From Plumapathes pennacea (taxonomy: Eukaryota > Cnidaria > Anthozoa > Antipatharia > Myriopathidae), in assembly GCA_964036295.1 (NCBI GenBank), contig OZ038472.1, positions 1,240,001-1,304,000 on the forward strand: a DNA stretch of 64,000 bases. Reading direction: 5' to 3'. Every line of letters begins with the position of its first letter. The stretch's first letter is position 1. Shown one piece after another: positions 1 to 12,000 of this stretch. Under the pieces are notes generated by a model. The model was not told the DNA's origin, did no database searches, and saw only the letters and a program-made list of their open reading frames with translations. The position numbers were made by a program, and so were the translations under genes.

Positions 1-201
1 GCTGATAACAACGGCTCGAGCAAGGCAAGGATTGGAATTACAAACAACAACGAGAAGGACTGTATTACAAATGATTCTCGCTTGGGATTTGGTACAGGAG
101 GATATCCCGATAACAACCAAGCGTGTGGCAATGTAGCGAAGCACGGAGGAGATATTGGTGACAGGAGCATTCCAGCCATGGGATACATCTTCGTGGTGTA
201 A
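1..201 (+). CDS. Terminal exon of an upstream fibrinogen-like (USOMP5-like) gene, 5' part outside window
   Basis: Frame 1 is open from base 1 and stops with TAA at 199-201, giving 66 residues. The peptide contains SKARIGITNNN, DSRLGFGTGGYPDNNQ and GYIFVV at the end, almost residue for residue the C-terminus of the last exon of the modular gene at 18957-19472. It is therefore the last part of a fibrinogen-like/intelectin-like domain in a neighbouring paralog transcribed in the same direction. The family is known from coral skeletal organic matrix and secreted proteins; its molecular role is not established. A polyadenylation signal AATAAA lies at 1056-1061, in DNA that is also similar to the 3' flank of the next gene, so the two genes look like a tandem duplication. 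Confidence 0.8.
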   Translation, partial: ADNNGSSKARIGITNNNEKDCITNDSRLGFGTGGYPDNNQACGNVAKHGGDIGDRSIPAMGYIFVV

Positions 202-3200
202 AAACATGTCCATTTGTCGCATTTCAGGTATAATCGGTCATCCATCAACACTTCACGGCTTTTCAAACAAAGAGGGTTTAATCTATGTGTTGCATTCTTG
301 CTATATAAATTTGTTTTCTCTTATTTTATGGCTCTTTCACTGTCAAGCTCAAAATGCAGATTTTTGTCAGACTTTAAAAAATACAATGCAGCACTATATA
401 ATCCCATACATGATGTAACCTTAACACTGACACTACCATAAATAAAGGATGAGTATGTCATAAAATATCTTGACGCACAAGCTGAACCCAACCGGTCAAG
501 GCAAAATGTTATCATATTATCGTCAAATGTCCCAGGGTGTTTGCAGGATGATAAAATTAAAATTGAAATGGAGTTCAGTTGACAAAAACCATAAACGGTC
601 CGCTGGCATCTGCCAGATGAAATTAAGCCTTTCACTTCCAGGCTCAAAACACAGATTCTCCCTACCTTCCCAGACGAAAATGTACGAGTAATACAGTAAT
701 AATTGATAGTTTAATCAGCTTTTGTCTGAGCTACACATTAAAAGCTGGTCATCATTATAATCTGTCTGCCACCTTGACTACAATTTGTGTGCACATTTTT
801 GAACCCCTTAAATCATTGAGTCCCACACTACCCCAACTACTGTGCCATTTAAGCACTTTCCGTTATTTTATATTTATTTTTATATTTATTTATTTTGATT
901 AAATCTGGTATTTTGTTTGCTTATTTACAGATTGATGCTTGACTTGGAAGTTCATCGACAGCCTGACAACAAGGCCAACTTGACTTTTGGTTATCCGTTT
1001 TTATTATTTCATTCATTTCTTGCATAGTGTAGATTGCATGATTGTTACTAAAGTAAATAAAAACCGTTCGTGGTGTGCGGTCTATTCTCTTGACTCTTCC
1101 TCTTCAAACCGCAGCTATTCGAATTAGGCGTTCAAGATTTCCACTTTTGATGCAATTTTTTCAGCTAATGCGATGAAAATATTATGCCTTTGTTGAAAAA
1201 TAAACGGACCAATAACCTGGATCAAGTTTAGTTGTGACCTCCAAGTACCCCTATGTTGAGAAGAACTAACCCCGACCTCGGCTAAACGTGCACAGTAGCA
1301 AGAAACGATTTAGGCTAAGACCTCTACACCGTTGGAACGCCTTAATGTGCCATGCGATACTGTGGAAATAGAGAAGTACGTAAAACACAAACACCTGTTA
1401 CTAGAAGTACGATATTCTCAGATACTCGCCCTATACAACTATTGTAAATATCTCCACAGTATTTTACTAACTTAGAGCGGACAATGTACTATTTTGGTTT
1501 GATTTTCTTTACATGATTTCCTTTTTTAATTCCAGGTTTAAATGCCTAGCGGTGGAGACAGATTTATTCACGCTAACATGGCATAAATCTAGAACGTTTA
1601 CTTGGAGAAACGAGTTTTATAGTTTTATGATAGCTTCGAATGGTAGCATCAAACAATAGGACAAGCTCAAGAAAGCAAGTTAAAGAACATCACCGTGACC
1701 CCTCTGTTTCACCAGTGATCATGCTTCTGTGTGGCTCTAAGATATCAAATTAAGAGCCATGGTTTTCAATCAATTTGATTTACTACTCAGTTGTTTTATT
1801 TCGTTAAATAAAAGACTAAATACCGTTTATTGAAGCGCAATATGAGGATTCTTAAGGGCTGCGCTATCAGTCGTTATGCCACTCTTTCGTACGTGATACG
1901 AAACACAAGACTGATTGCATAATTATTTTAGTTTCCTGTCGTGTATGTTCGGTCACTTGACGACAGCTTTCTTTGAGCGAGAATGGGACTAGGCACAACA
2001 GCACTTGACACACATCCTTTGCTTGGAAAGCATAATCATTCAATCAAATCGAAAATCGTTTTTCTTATTACGACACGCTCTAAAGCTACGTTGCTGCTAA
2101 AGAATCATCGAGCGTACCAAATAATGTGAATGTACCACAACTCCTGCTTTTGAATTTACAATGATTCTTGTTTATCTTCGGCACTGGCGGAGTAAAGTGC
2201 AACTGTCGTTGATGCACTAATATCTGAAACAATTAGTCAAGAATGCTAGTGAAACGCCCAATGTTATGAGTGTGTCAAGAAAATTAGTCCTATACTAACT
2301 TCTGGCACTCATTTGTCGTGATCCGGGTTAGTCCTTTTGTTATCAGATTTTGTAACTTCAAAATCATCAGTTAAGGCCCGGTCCGCGCACTAGGAAATTT
2401 AGTCGATAATAACTCAGCATCGAGAGCAATACGATGGTTTCTTCAATGTTTGGTAGCAACCTGCTGACACATATTTCTGGTGACAAGCGCTGTTTGCGCT
2501 TCAAATAATGCAAATGTTGATATTGATGTCGTTAAACTTACAAGTGCGACCGGAGCCTTATGCTGCAAAGGACATTGAGACGCACTTTGAAATTAATTAT
2601 TAATGTTTGCGCATAAACTTTGGCAAAGGTCAGCTGCCAGAATAATTTATAGAAAAAAGCATTCTCAATCAATCTATGTACCTGCACATTTTGGTGCGGA
2701 AAGGCGTTCGTTTTCCTTGCACGCACGTTGTCTTTAACGGCAGGTAAATCAAAGAAACTGAACGACCGGTCTTTCTTTCGAGCGAGCGTTGGCAACAATC
2801 ATAGACCACACATTAGGCGCTCTTGTTTAATGAACGTAAAACCGATTAACTCGGAGAAGGTACAAATCATATTGTAAAGACCTCTTGCATGCTCTTCAAA
2901 TGTAGAGGTAAACATAGTGGACAAAATAGTGTACGGTAAAATATTTTTCTATTTTTGAACGTTGACAATAGTATACTTGCGCCAAAAACCCACGCAATAA
3001 ATTTAAATTCAAAACAATTTTTCTGTGTTGTTTTCCTTTGTGCAATTCTGTGCCATCAGTGAGAAAGTACACGCATCATAACGCATTATATACCAAATAT
3101 ATCCAAGCCTTGTGCCATCGATACGTTTTACTTTTTTCTCGTTGAGCCACAAAAATTAATGTAGCTAAAAATCACAAGAACAAATGGCATAGTGATATAT

Positions 3201-4281
3201 ATACACACAAACTTTCCGTGTTCATTTAATTTGCATCAAATGGCAATTAGAGAGTCAGATATAAAAGAATATAATTTACAAAAAACCACTAGCCATAAAT
3301 TTGTAATTAACGTCATCAAAATTACTGATGTGATTCGAGATAGCTTAAGTCAGAGGTGAACAAGTTTTGTTTTGGTTTCAATTTGATAACGGAGGGTTAT
3401 ATGGACCTTCCTATCTGTGGGGAATACGATATTTCCCTGAGAAAACTAGAGAGATTTTTCACTTGTTATAATCGTATCGTCATCAAATGATCAGCCGAGC
3501 AGAAACGAATCCTGTTCTTGAATAATTTACTAAAGTTTAATGGTGTCTCTTTGGTGACTGTTGCATGATATGTTCACAGCAGCTGATAAAAACATGCAGA
3601 AGTTTAGCAACGGCAACTGCACCCGCATTGGGCAACTGACTCTGCCACCAGATCTGTATGTTGTGATCAAGTGTCAAATGCGCTCGAGATAATGGAAAGC
3701 CAGTCCTATTAGTTCACCCATTCCGTACAGACTCTTTTGGCAATAGCGATTCACAATGTAGACCCTTGTCCAGTGCAAGCCAACTATCTAATATGTTGCA
3801 TTGAATTGCTCACTATTTTGCCCTCGCACAAGGAAAATGTGGGGTGACGCATTGTTTTTCCATTTAACGACCCGATATCGATCATACGCACTGACTTAGA
3901 ACGAATCAAATAGACATTGATTAATTTGGGTCATACGTTTCAGCAGCCAAGATTAGGTACATGCTATGTTACTTCGTGCAAATGCTTCTGATGCTATATA
4001 CTTTGTATAAAACTCGTGCAATGGGCAGAGGTTTCTATAAAGAATACTAATACTTCACAGTTTAGCAGCTGCAGCTCCTTTTTGTCCATTTTCAATGCAT
4101 CACAGGAACAGTAATAATCTGAAAAGCAGAGGTTCTACACTTGAACGCCTTTGAATTGGATTTTTCAATTTTTCCTGTTTGGTTCACGCAAATGCATCCT
4201 GACAATGACATTAAAGAGCCATCTAAAAGAAGCTCCATTCAATAAATCAGATAGTTCACTTGGAGCTGCCAGCAAGAGAAG
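202..4281. other. 3' flank and intergenic spacer between two tandem modular genes
   Basis: I see no convincing coding exon here. Bases 950-1340 closely resemble 19500-20100 downstream of the next gene (shared poly(A) signal context and a shared stretch beginning TCTATTCTCTT), so they are duplicated 3' flank. Bases 329-363 and 629-735 are minus-orientation fragments of the dispersed CTTTCACTCC MITE family. The rest is AT-rich and unremarkable. A TATAAA at 4006-4011 is a possible but unsupported promoter element for the gene starting at 4282. Confidence 0.5.
1056..1061 (+). terminator. Polyadenylation signal of the upstream paralog
   Basis: AATAAA about 855 bp after the stop codon at 199-201, in duplicated 3' flank. 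Confidence 0.45.
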
Positions 4282-6005
4282 ATGAAAGTTTTCCTTCTCT
4301 GTTCGGTCTTTGTTTTTTTGTTGCTGGGAACTGTACAGTCGGAGGAAAACGACGAAGCTTCTAAAGAGTCACAGAACAAGTTGTGGGGTATGAGATTTAG
4401 AGTTACACTCCTGTCTTTTTACTGTGCAATGAAATATTGTTTTAATTATAATGCCCGTGCGTCGTTCATTTTTATCTAATAAACTGCACAGATTGATCAA
4501 ACAAACTTAGTAATTTTCAACCAATGCGAACCAAAAAAACCTTCGTTCCAAAGCAACACTTACCAAATGTCGTGTATTAGTTCGTGTTTTAGTCAACTGT
4601 TCATTAGTTTCACTCTGAGGCCAGTATATTTATGAATTTTACGTACACTGATATGATATACATGCGGATGAATCAAATTCATAACTCAGATACTAGTAGC
4701 ATACACTGTTGTGTTAGTTACTTCGTGCCTTGGTACTTTATTGTGAATTTAAAAGCAGCAGCCAAAGCATCCCGGGGGAGGGGGTACGCCCTTATTGAGC
4801 CATATAGGTATGTGCCACCCCAAAAGGTATCATTTTCAGCATTTTAGTCTGAAATATCGATTTAGCATTTTATACTTCGTTCGCACCAATGCTTAAACCT
4901 GTTTAAAAGATGTTTAATAAAATTTGTTCAGTTAGGTCGGCTGTTCGCAATGCGCGCACGGCAAAACTAAACTCCGCGAGGTGGTGTGAAATGTTGTGTA
5001 ATTAACATAAAATCAGAAAAAAAAAAAACATAGAAAACGCAGTCTGGTAAACTTGGTTTACTTAAACAGGTTTAGTTGGTGTGAACAGGGTATTAGTCTG
5101 GAATAAGGTCGGAGATTTTGATATTTTGCCTGAAATAGGGTCGAAAATTGCACACTTTGGTCTGAAACAGGGTCGAAAATTGCAAATTTTGGTCTGAAAT
5201 AGAGTGTGGGTTTTCAGTCCCGGGCGGCACACTCCCACCCAAAATTTTGGGGAGGGCAAAGGGTGAGCGCGCTACGCAATCCCTGAAGTTTCGCCTCGCT
5301 TAGGGAGGTTAGGTTTAGGTTTAGAGTTAGGATTACGTTCGGGTTAGGGTTAGGAATAGGGTTAGGTTATGGTCATAGTTAGGTTATCTAACCGCCATGA
5401 GCACAGCGAAATCTCTGTGATCTCGTTTTGAAGGATTGCAAAGCGTGCGCTCCCGGGCAAAGCATGCGTTCTTTATACGATGTTCTGCCTGTTTAATATA
5501 TTGTGAACATCGCGATTCTGCGTCTCTGTCAACTTTTCAAGGCTCCTCCATTCTTCAGACAAATACTGCATCAGTAGCAGATCACGGAATCAGCCGCCAA
5601 TTTGCAACCGTGTTGATTGGTCGAAAAATAAATGCTGGAAAATCATTGCTGTTGGACACACACAAACCCAATCCACAAACCTGCTACGTGCATGAGTCAA
5701 AGTTGACTGATTTTTCCTTGTTTACTGAATTGGAAAGACGCCGCGTGATTGAAGCTAAGCTGCAAAACACCGCGCACAAAAGTAATGAGGTTTGCGCATT
5801 GTTACAGTTTCTAAAGCGCATGGGAGCTCGATCAATATTAGAACGGGAATAGTTCATGCTTGATAAAAAAAATCCATTTAATGGGTTTTATTTAAAGCAT
5901 TTTCCTTTTCTTGATTATATTGGCTCTGTTGATTTCTTTGTTTGTGTTTCATGACAGATACACTTAGCGACGATGTGGGACAACAAGAAAGTTATAGTCA
6001 AGAAG
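4282..6005 (+). CDS. Signal-peptide exon and acidic linker exon of the modular gene
   Basis: Exon 4282-4387 encodes a classic signal peptide: Lys at position 2, a Leu/Phe/Val-rich core, then VQSEEN. It continues with an acidic tail and ends in phase 1 before GTATGA. Exon 5958-6005 (after ATGACAG, before GTAACG) encodes DTLSDDVGQQESYSQE, phase 1 on both sides. The same two-exon arrangement opens the D8C/ZP-N gene at 24880, which suggests common ancestry of the two leaders. The intervening 1.6-kb intron holds repeat-derived DNA (4770-5270) and a telomere-like tract (5300-5390). Confidence 0.7.
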
Positions 6006-9000
6006 GTAACGACAGAAAATTCCTTTGCCTTTTTAGTATCCAAAGAGTATGTGCTAGCTAGCATTGTTACTTTTGCTATTAATATAATGACAATAGTTAT
6101 TACTATTATTACTTACATTATTACTTGACGGTTTTACAACAAGGCGACATCTACAAGCAAGCAAACATGAGGAAATTATTCACGAAAAAATAAAGGAGCA
6201 TGTCTAAGTCAGTGAAACTTAAAGATGTGTCACAACTTGTATTCCACTTAACCACAGCCTTACTGATAGTAGGCTGTCAGCCCCACTACGTCAAAAAGCC
6301 TCCCACACTGAAACAATGACGTCAGTAGACCACAAATATATTTACACAACTGGGAGGCAGAACAGCAGCTGGAATTTAAAGCAACTCGGAATAAAATTGA
6401 AAGTTGTTCAGTTTTCAATCCCAAATAACTGTTATTGCAAATGTCGTCCTTTTTAACATACAAACGAGGCGAATGGGTCATTTCAGCATTGTATTGATCC
6501 GAAAGACTCGTTTTAGTGCTTCAAAAAACAAGTATATTTTGTTTACTGACATGTCTCGGTTTTTATACTTTGTACAACTAAATGGCGCTGCTATCCTCAA
6601 TGGTTTCTGTTTCTATTGAGAGCAGAGATAACCTATTCAGAGTACTTTGGAACCAGACAAGTTTCAAATATTGACTGAAATCTTTCTTATAAGAAACGAC
6701 ATTCTAATAATTTCGAAATTCACTGCTCTTTTACTACAGAATGTTCTCGACCACTTGGGATGGAAAACAGAGTAATACCAGATTCAAGCATCACCGCCTC
6801 TTCTGAATACAATGCAGCTCATGGGCCAAGCAACGCCCGACTGAACTTCAAGAGTGGGGGAGGAAAGACTGGCGCCTGGTCGGCAAAGGTCAATGACAAA
6901 AACCAATGGATACAGGTGGACCTGGGGCGTCGACGCAAGGTTACTCACATACAGACCCAAGGCCGACAAGATGCCAATCAGTGGGTCACCGAATATACTG
7001 TTAGTTACAGTCTGGACAACAAAAACTTCAAACCGTATCAAGAAAATGGAAAAGAAGTGGTAATTGTCATCCTTCTTCTTGCAAAATTACGGCGCAAAAG
7101 GCTGCTCAGATTGACTCAATCATGTTTCCATTTACACTTCAACTGTTTACACAACAGTGATGAAAGGCTTTAGGTTTTTTTCTAAACTTTAAACAGAGAT
7201 AGTTGTGATCTTTAACAGAATGATCCAATCATACATTATCCATATTGATATTATTTGGCTGTCTCAGTGTGTAACTTCGGTCTCTTTGTTTCTCTCCACC
7301 AATTGTTTTTGCATGTCTGTCTTTCCTATTGTCTGTCTGTCTGTCTGTCTCTCTTTATCTGTAGTAAGGTATTTTATGCTACGATGGTAAAAAACTAAGG
7401 GATTATTATTTTTTTTTATTTAATAGGTGTTCGCTGGAAACACGGACAGAGACTCTATCGTCACTCGCTATTTGGATCTCCCCATCCGCGTCCGTTACAT
7501 TCAAATTCACATAAGGAAATGGATTGGACACATTTCCATGCGCTTTGAAATCCTTGGATGCAGCGGTAAATATATATCTTAAACGTATTAGATAGTATTC
7601 TTAGGGCCCCATACAGACGCGCAAAATTGTCATAGAGAACGTAGAATTTATAGTTATACGTTGTATCTATACAAAAAATACCCAAAGTATTAGAGTGCTT
7701 GTTTCATTAAGAAAAATCAACAATTGGAGCCCAACAAGTTCTAAATATTCTGACATCTTTCTTACCCGGAACAATATTTGAATTCTTAAAAATTGTGTAT
7801 TCATATCTCTGCCACAGAATGCTCTCAACCACTTGGGATGGAAAACAGATTAATACCAGATTCAAGCATCACCGCCTCTTCTGAATACAATGCAGCTCAT
7901 GGATCAAGCAACGCCCGACTGAACTTCAAGAGTGGGGGAGGAAAGACTGGCGCCTGGTCAGCAAAGGTCAATGACAAAAACCAGTGGTTACAGGTGGACC
8001 TAGGGCCTTCTCGCAAGATAACTTACATACAGACCCAAGGCCGACAAGATGCCAATCAGTGGGTCACCAAGTATACTGTTAGTTACAGTCTGGACAACAA
8101 AAACTTCAAACCATATGAACGTGATGGAAAAGAAGTGGTAATTATCATCCTTCTTAAAACAATGATTCACATTATTAGAGGTGTTTACTTAGATTAACCT
8201 TTTAAATTACCTACAGTTTAATAACGACCAAAATTTTATATATTCTTTTCAAAGGGACGTTGTTGCCACACGATAAACAAGTCCGTTAATTCAAAGTTTA
8301 CCAAAAAGAATTTAGAAATAACTGAGCAAGGCTCCTTTATTCCTTTTGCAACTTGGTCTCGTATGTTATTCAATGTATCTCTCTTCATTTTTATTTCCTC
8401 CTGTTTCACTCTGTTTCCTTAAAATTCACTCTGTTTCCTTAAAATAAAATTGGGTCAATTTCTACTGCCATGGCAACAACATTAAAGTTTATTATTACTT
8501 ATTAGGTGTTCGATGGAAACACGGACAGAGACTCCATCGTCTCTCAACTAGTTGTTTCTCCTCCCGTTGTGGCCAGTTACATTAGAATTCATCCCAGAGA
8601 TTGGAATGGACATATTTCAATGCGTCTTGAACTCCTTGGATGCAATTTAGGTAAATCACTATTATTATTCTTATTCTTATTCTTATTCTTATTCTTATTC
8701 TTATTCTTATTCTTATTCTTATTCTTATTCTTATTATTATTATTATTCTTATTCTTATTCTTATTCTTATTCTTATTCTTATTATTATTATTATTATCAT
8801 TATCATTAATTATTATTATTATTATCATTATTGTTATCTGGCTTACGTATAATTTATATACTGTACAAATAATAAAATTTTATCTTGCTACATGTCAGAC
8901 TTTAAAGCTCACACACTGCAGTCAAAACTAATGATCAGAATATTTATAACAAGTTTTACATCTAATTCAGATTTTTACGCATAAAGTAGCCACTAACTAC

Positions 9001-12000
9001 ACTGCCAATGTTATAATCCTGTATTTTACAGGAATATTTGTTTAATGACGTATTTCTCTTTTAAAAATATTTTACAGAATGTTCTCAACCACTTGGGATG
9101 GAAAACAGATTAATACCAGATTCAAGCATCACCGCCTCTTCTGAATACAATGCAGCTCATGGGCCAAGCAACGCCCGACTGAACTTCAAGAGAGGGGCAG
9201 GAAAGACTGGCGCCTGGTCGGCAAAGGTCAATGACAAAAACCAGTGGTTACAGGTGGACCTGGGGCGTCGACGCAAAGTTACTCACATACAGACCCAAGG
9301 TCGACAAGATGCCAATCAGTGGGTCACCGAATATACTGTTAGTTACAGTCTGGACAACAAAAACTTCAAACCATTTCAAGAAAATGGAAAAGAAGTGGTA
9401 CTTATCATTGTTCTTGAAAGTATAATGTACAGAAATGGCAACGGCTTTAACCAGTTACATTTTAATGATAAAAAACATATCTTTGTTCCTTTTTATTATG
9501 TCGCACGATGACTATTAATTCAGTTGATTTATCAACAGATTTAATTCAGATTTACTAATAGCAATAATAATAGCGGCTTCTTTGTCACCTCTTATTGTAT
9601 GTCTTAATCAATATCTCTCTCCCTGTCTCTAATTTATTTGCCTATTTCTTGCTGTTTCATTGTCTATGTAAAAGTGGGTCAATTTTTCCACTGCCATGGC
9701 AACAATGTTAAAGTTCATTATTACCTATTAACTAGGTATTCAATGGAAACACGGACAGAGATACAATTGTCACCCATGCTTTGTTCCCTCCCATTGTCGC
9801 CAAATACATTAAAATTCATCCCAGGGATTGGAATGGACATATTTCAATGCGCGCTGAATTCTTTGGATGTTTAGGTAAATATCGTTTTTTGTCTGACTGA
9901 TGTATATATACAAAGTACTCGTTAAATTACTTGTTAAGTTACATAATCTAATTTTGATATTTACTACACAAAAATCTCCTGTGAAATACCCACCACTGTT
10001 GACATCGTGCATGTAGTTTATTTAGGAGTATTTACTTAATAACTTCAAAACCTCTTCTACAGAATGTGCAAAGCCACTTGGGATGGAAAGCAGATCAATA
10101 CCAGATTCAAGCATCACCGCCTCTTCTGAATACAATGCAGCTCATGGACCAAGCAACGCCCGACTGAACTTCAGGAGTGGGGGAGGAAAGACTGGCGCCT
10201 GGTCGGCAAAGGTCAATGACAAAAACCAGTGGTTACAGGTGGACTTAGGCCGTAATCCCAAGCGAGTAACTTACATACAGACCCAAGGCCGACAAGATGC
10301 CAATCAGTGGGTCACCAGCTATGCTCTTAGTTATAGTCTGGACAACAAAAACTTCGAGCCATATCAAAGCAATGGAAAAGAAGTGGTAATTATCATCCAA
10401 TACGTCTTCCAAAATAGCTACACATAATTCTGACGGTTGCTCATATTTACGCAATCTTGTTACGTTTACATTATATATATTTTGTATTCTAACAGTAATG
10501 AAATAATTTAGCCTTCATGTTTCTTTCCTTTTGATCAAGAATAGATATAGTAAGGCACTTTTTTTCCAACGATCGTAAGAATCTATATTTTCATTTAACA
10601 GGTGTTCAGTGGAAACAAGGACAGAGATACCATTGTCACCCAAGCTTTGTATCCCCCCATTGTCGCCAGATACGTTAGAATTCATCCCAGAAGTTGGATA
10701 GGACACATTTCAATGCGCGCTGAATACCTTGGATGCACTTGTAAATATCATCTATCGTATTATATACTTGTATTCTTAGTGCGAGTATTCGGCCACAGTG
10801 AAACATGTCGTCTAGTAAAAAGAAATATAAAAGGGTGACTTATAGTCACAATATAGGAAAATCTTAGAAAAACTTGGTGTCTCATAATGTCAGGCCCATT
10901 TATTATAATTATTTAATGTCTTTGTGCATTTTAGTTACTTTTTCACTCATAATGCATTTTGAGATTGGTAGTGAAATGACCCGAATGTCCAGTCAATCGG
11001 GATGACGTAACTGAAAAAAAAAAAAAACATATTGTATCTACACAGCTGAGTGTTCGTCCTACATAGAAATCAACGAAGCCGATCGCTCTGTTAAATACCG
11101 CGGCAAAGTCAAATGCGACTCATATCTACGAGAGGGCTGGTACCGATTCGTTGGCGCGGGGGGGACTCAGTTACCAGAATCGCCACCGCAAGAGTTACAC
11201 TGTGGCACGCATGCGACGGGCTGGTTGGACGGTAAGCACCCAACAGAAAAGGAGGGAACTGTACAACGCGAGGTCTGTTATCGCTGGTCGGACAATGTTT
11301 GTCGCTGGAAAAACTGCGTCACGATTACCAATTGTGGCAGCTTTTTTGTTTACAAACTGAGGAAACCTCCCGCCGTTTGCAGCTGCGCCCGTTATTGCAC
11401 CGCGAAAGGTAAGCGGTTTCCTCTATCAAAACCATTGAGAAACTATTGTGTTAAAAAAAGTAAAACAAAATGATCTTTGAGACTTGTCGCATTTCACACG
11501 GTAGATAAGGTAGAAATACTCCACGTAACAACCAGCCAAACTCTGCTAATAAAAGAAAAAGAAAACATACAGATAGCTTTGACTTGTTTATCTCCAAATT
11601 CATTTACAAATTCATGTCAAACCAATTAATAGTATGTCGTAAGCTGGAGAATAACTGGTTCAAACAAAAAAGATTGTGATTTAAAAATCTCAGGCAAGCT
11701 GAAAATAGAAATACACAGTGAATATACTAAAAAGTTCTTGTTTCTGTTCGATTAGCCCCAGAACCGCTCGAGGCGGCTGGACTTTATCCACTAAATGAAG
11801 CCAGTGAATTTGCCGATGCAACGTGCGAAAACCCGGATGGAAACGGGGCGGGTGTGAGTCCAGCACCAGGCCCTACCAATGAGCCTCGTGGCGCTTACAA
11901 GTTTGCTGGATCACCCAACAGCTTCATCGAGATTCCTCAAAGTGCTTCCCTCAATACTCAGTACTCTATTACGGTCTTGGCTTGGATTTTCCACGAAGGG

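Noticed and set aside
8582..8931. Low-complexity open frames (Leu/Phe-rich on plus; Ile/Arg and Asn/Lys-rich on minus)
   Set aside because: Produced by the (TTATTC)n/(TTA)n microsatellite, plus read-through past the 8650 donor.
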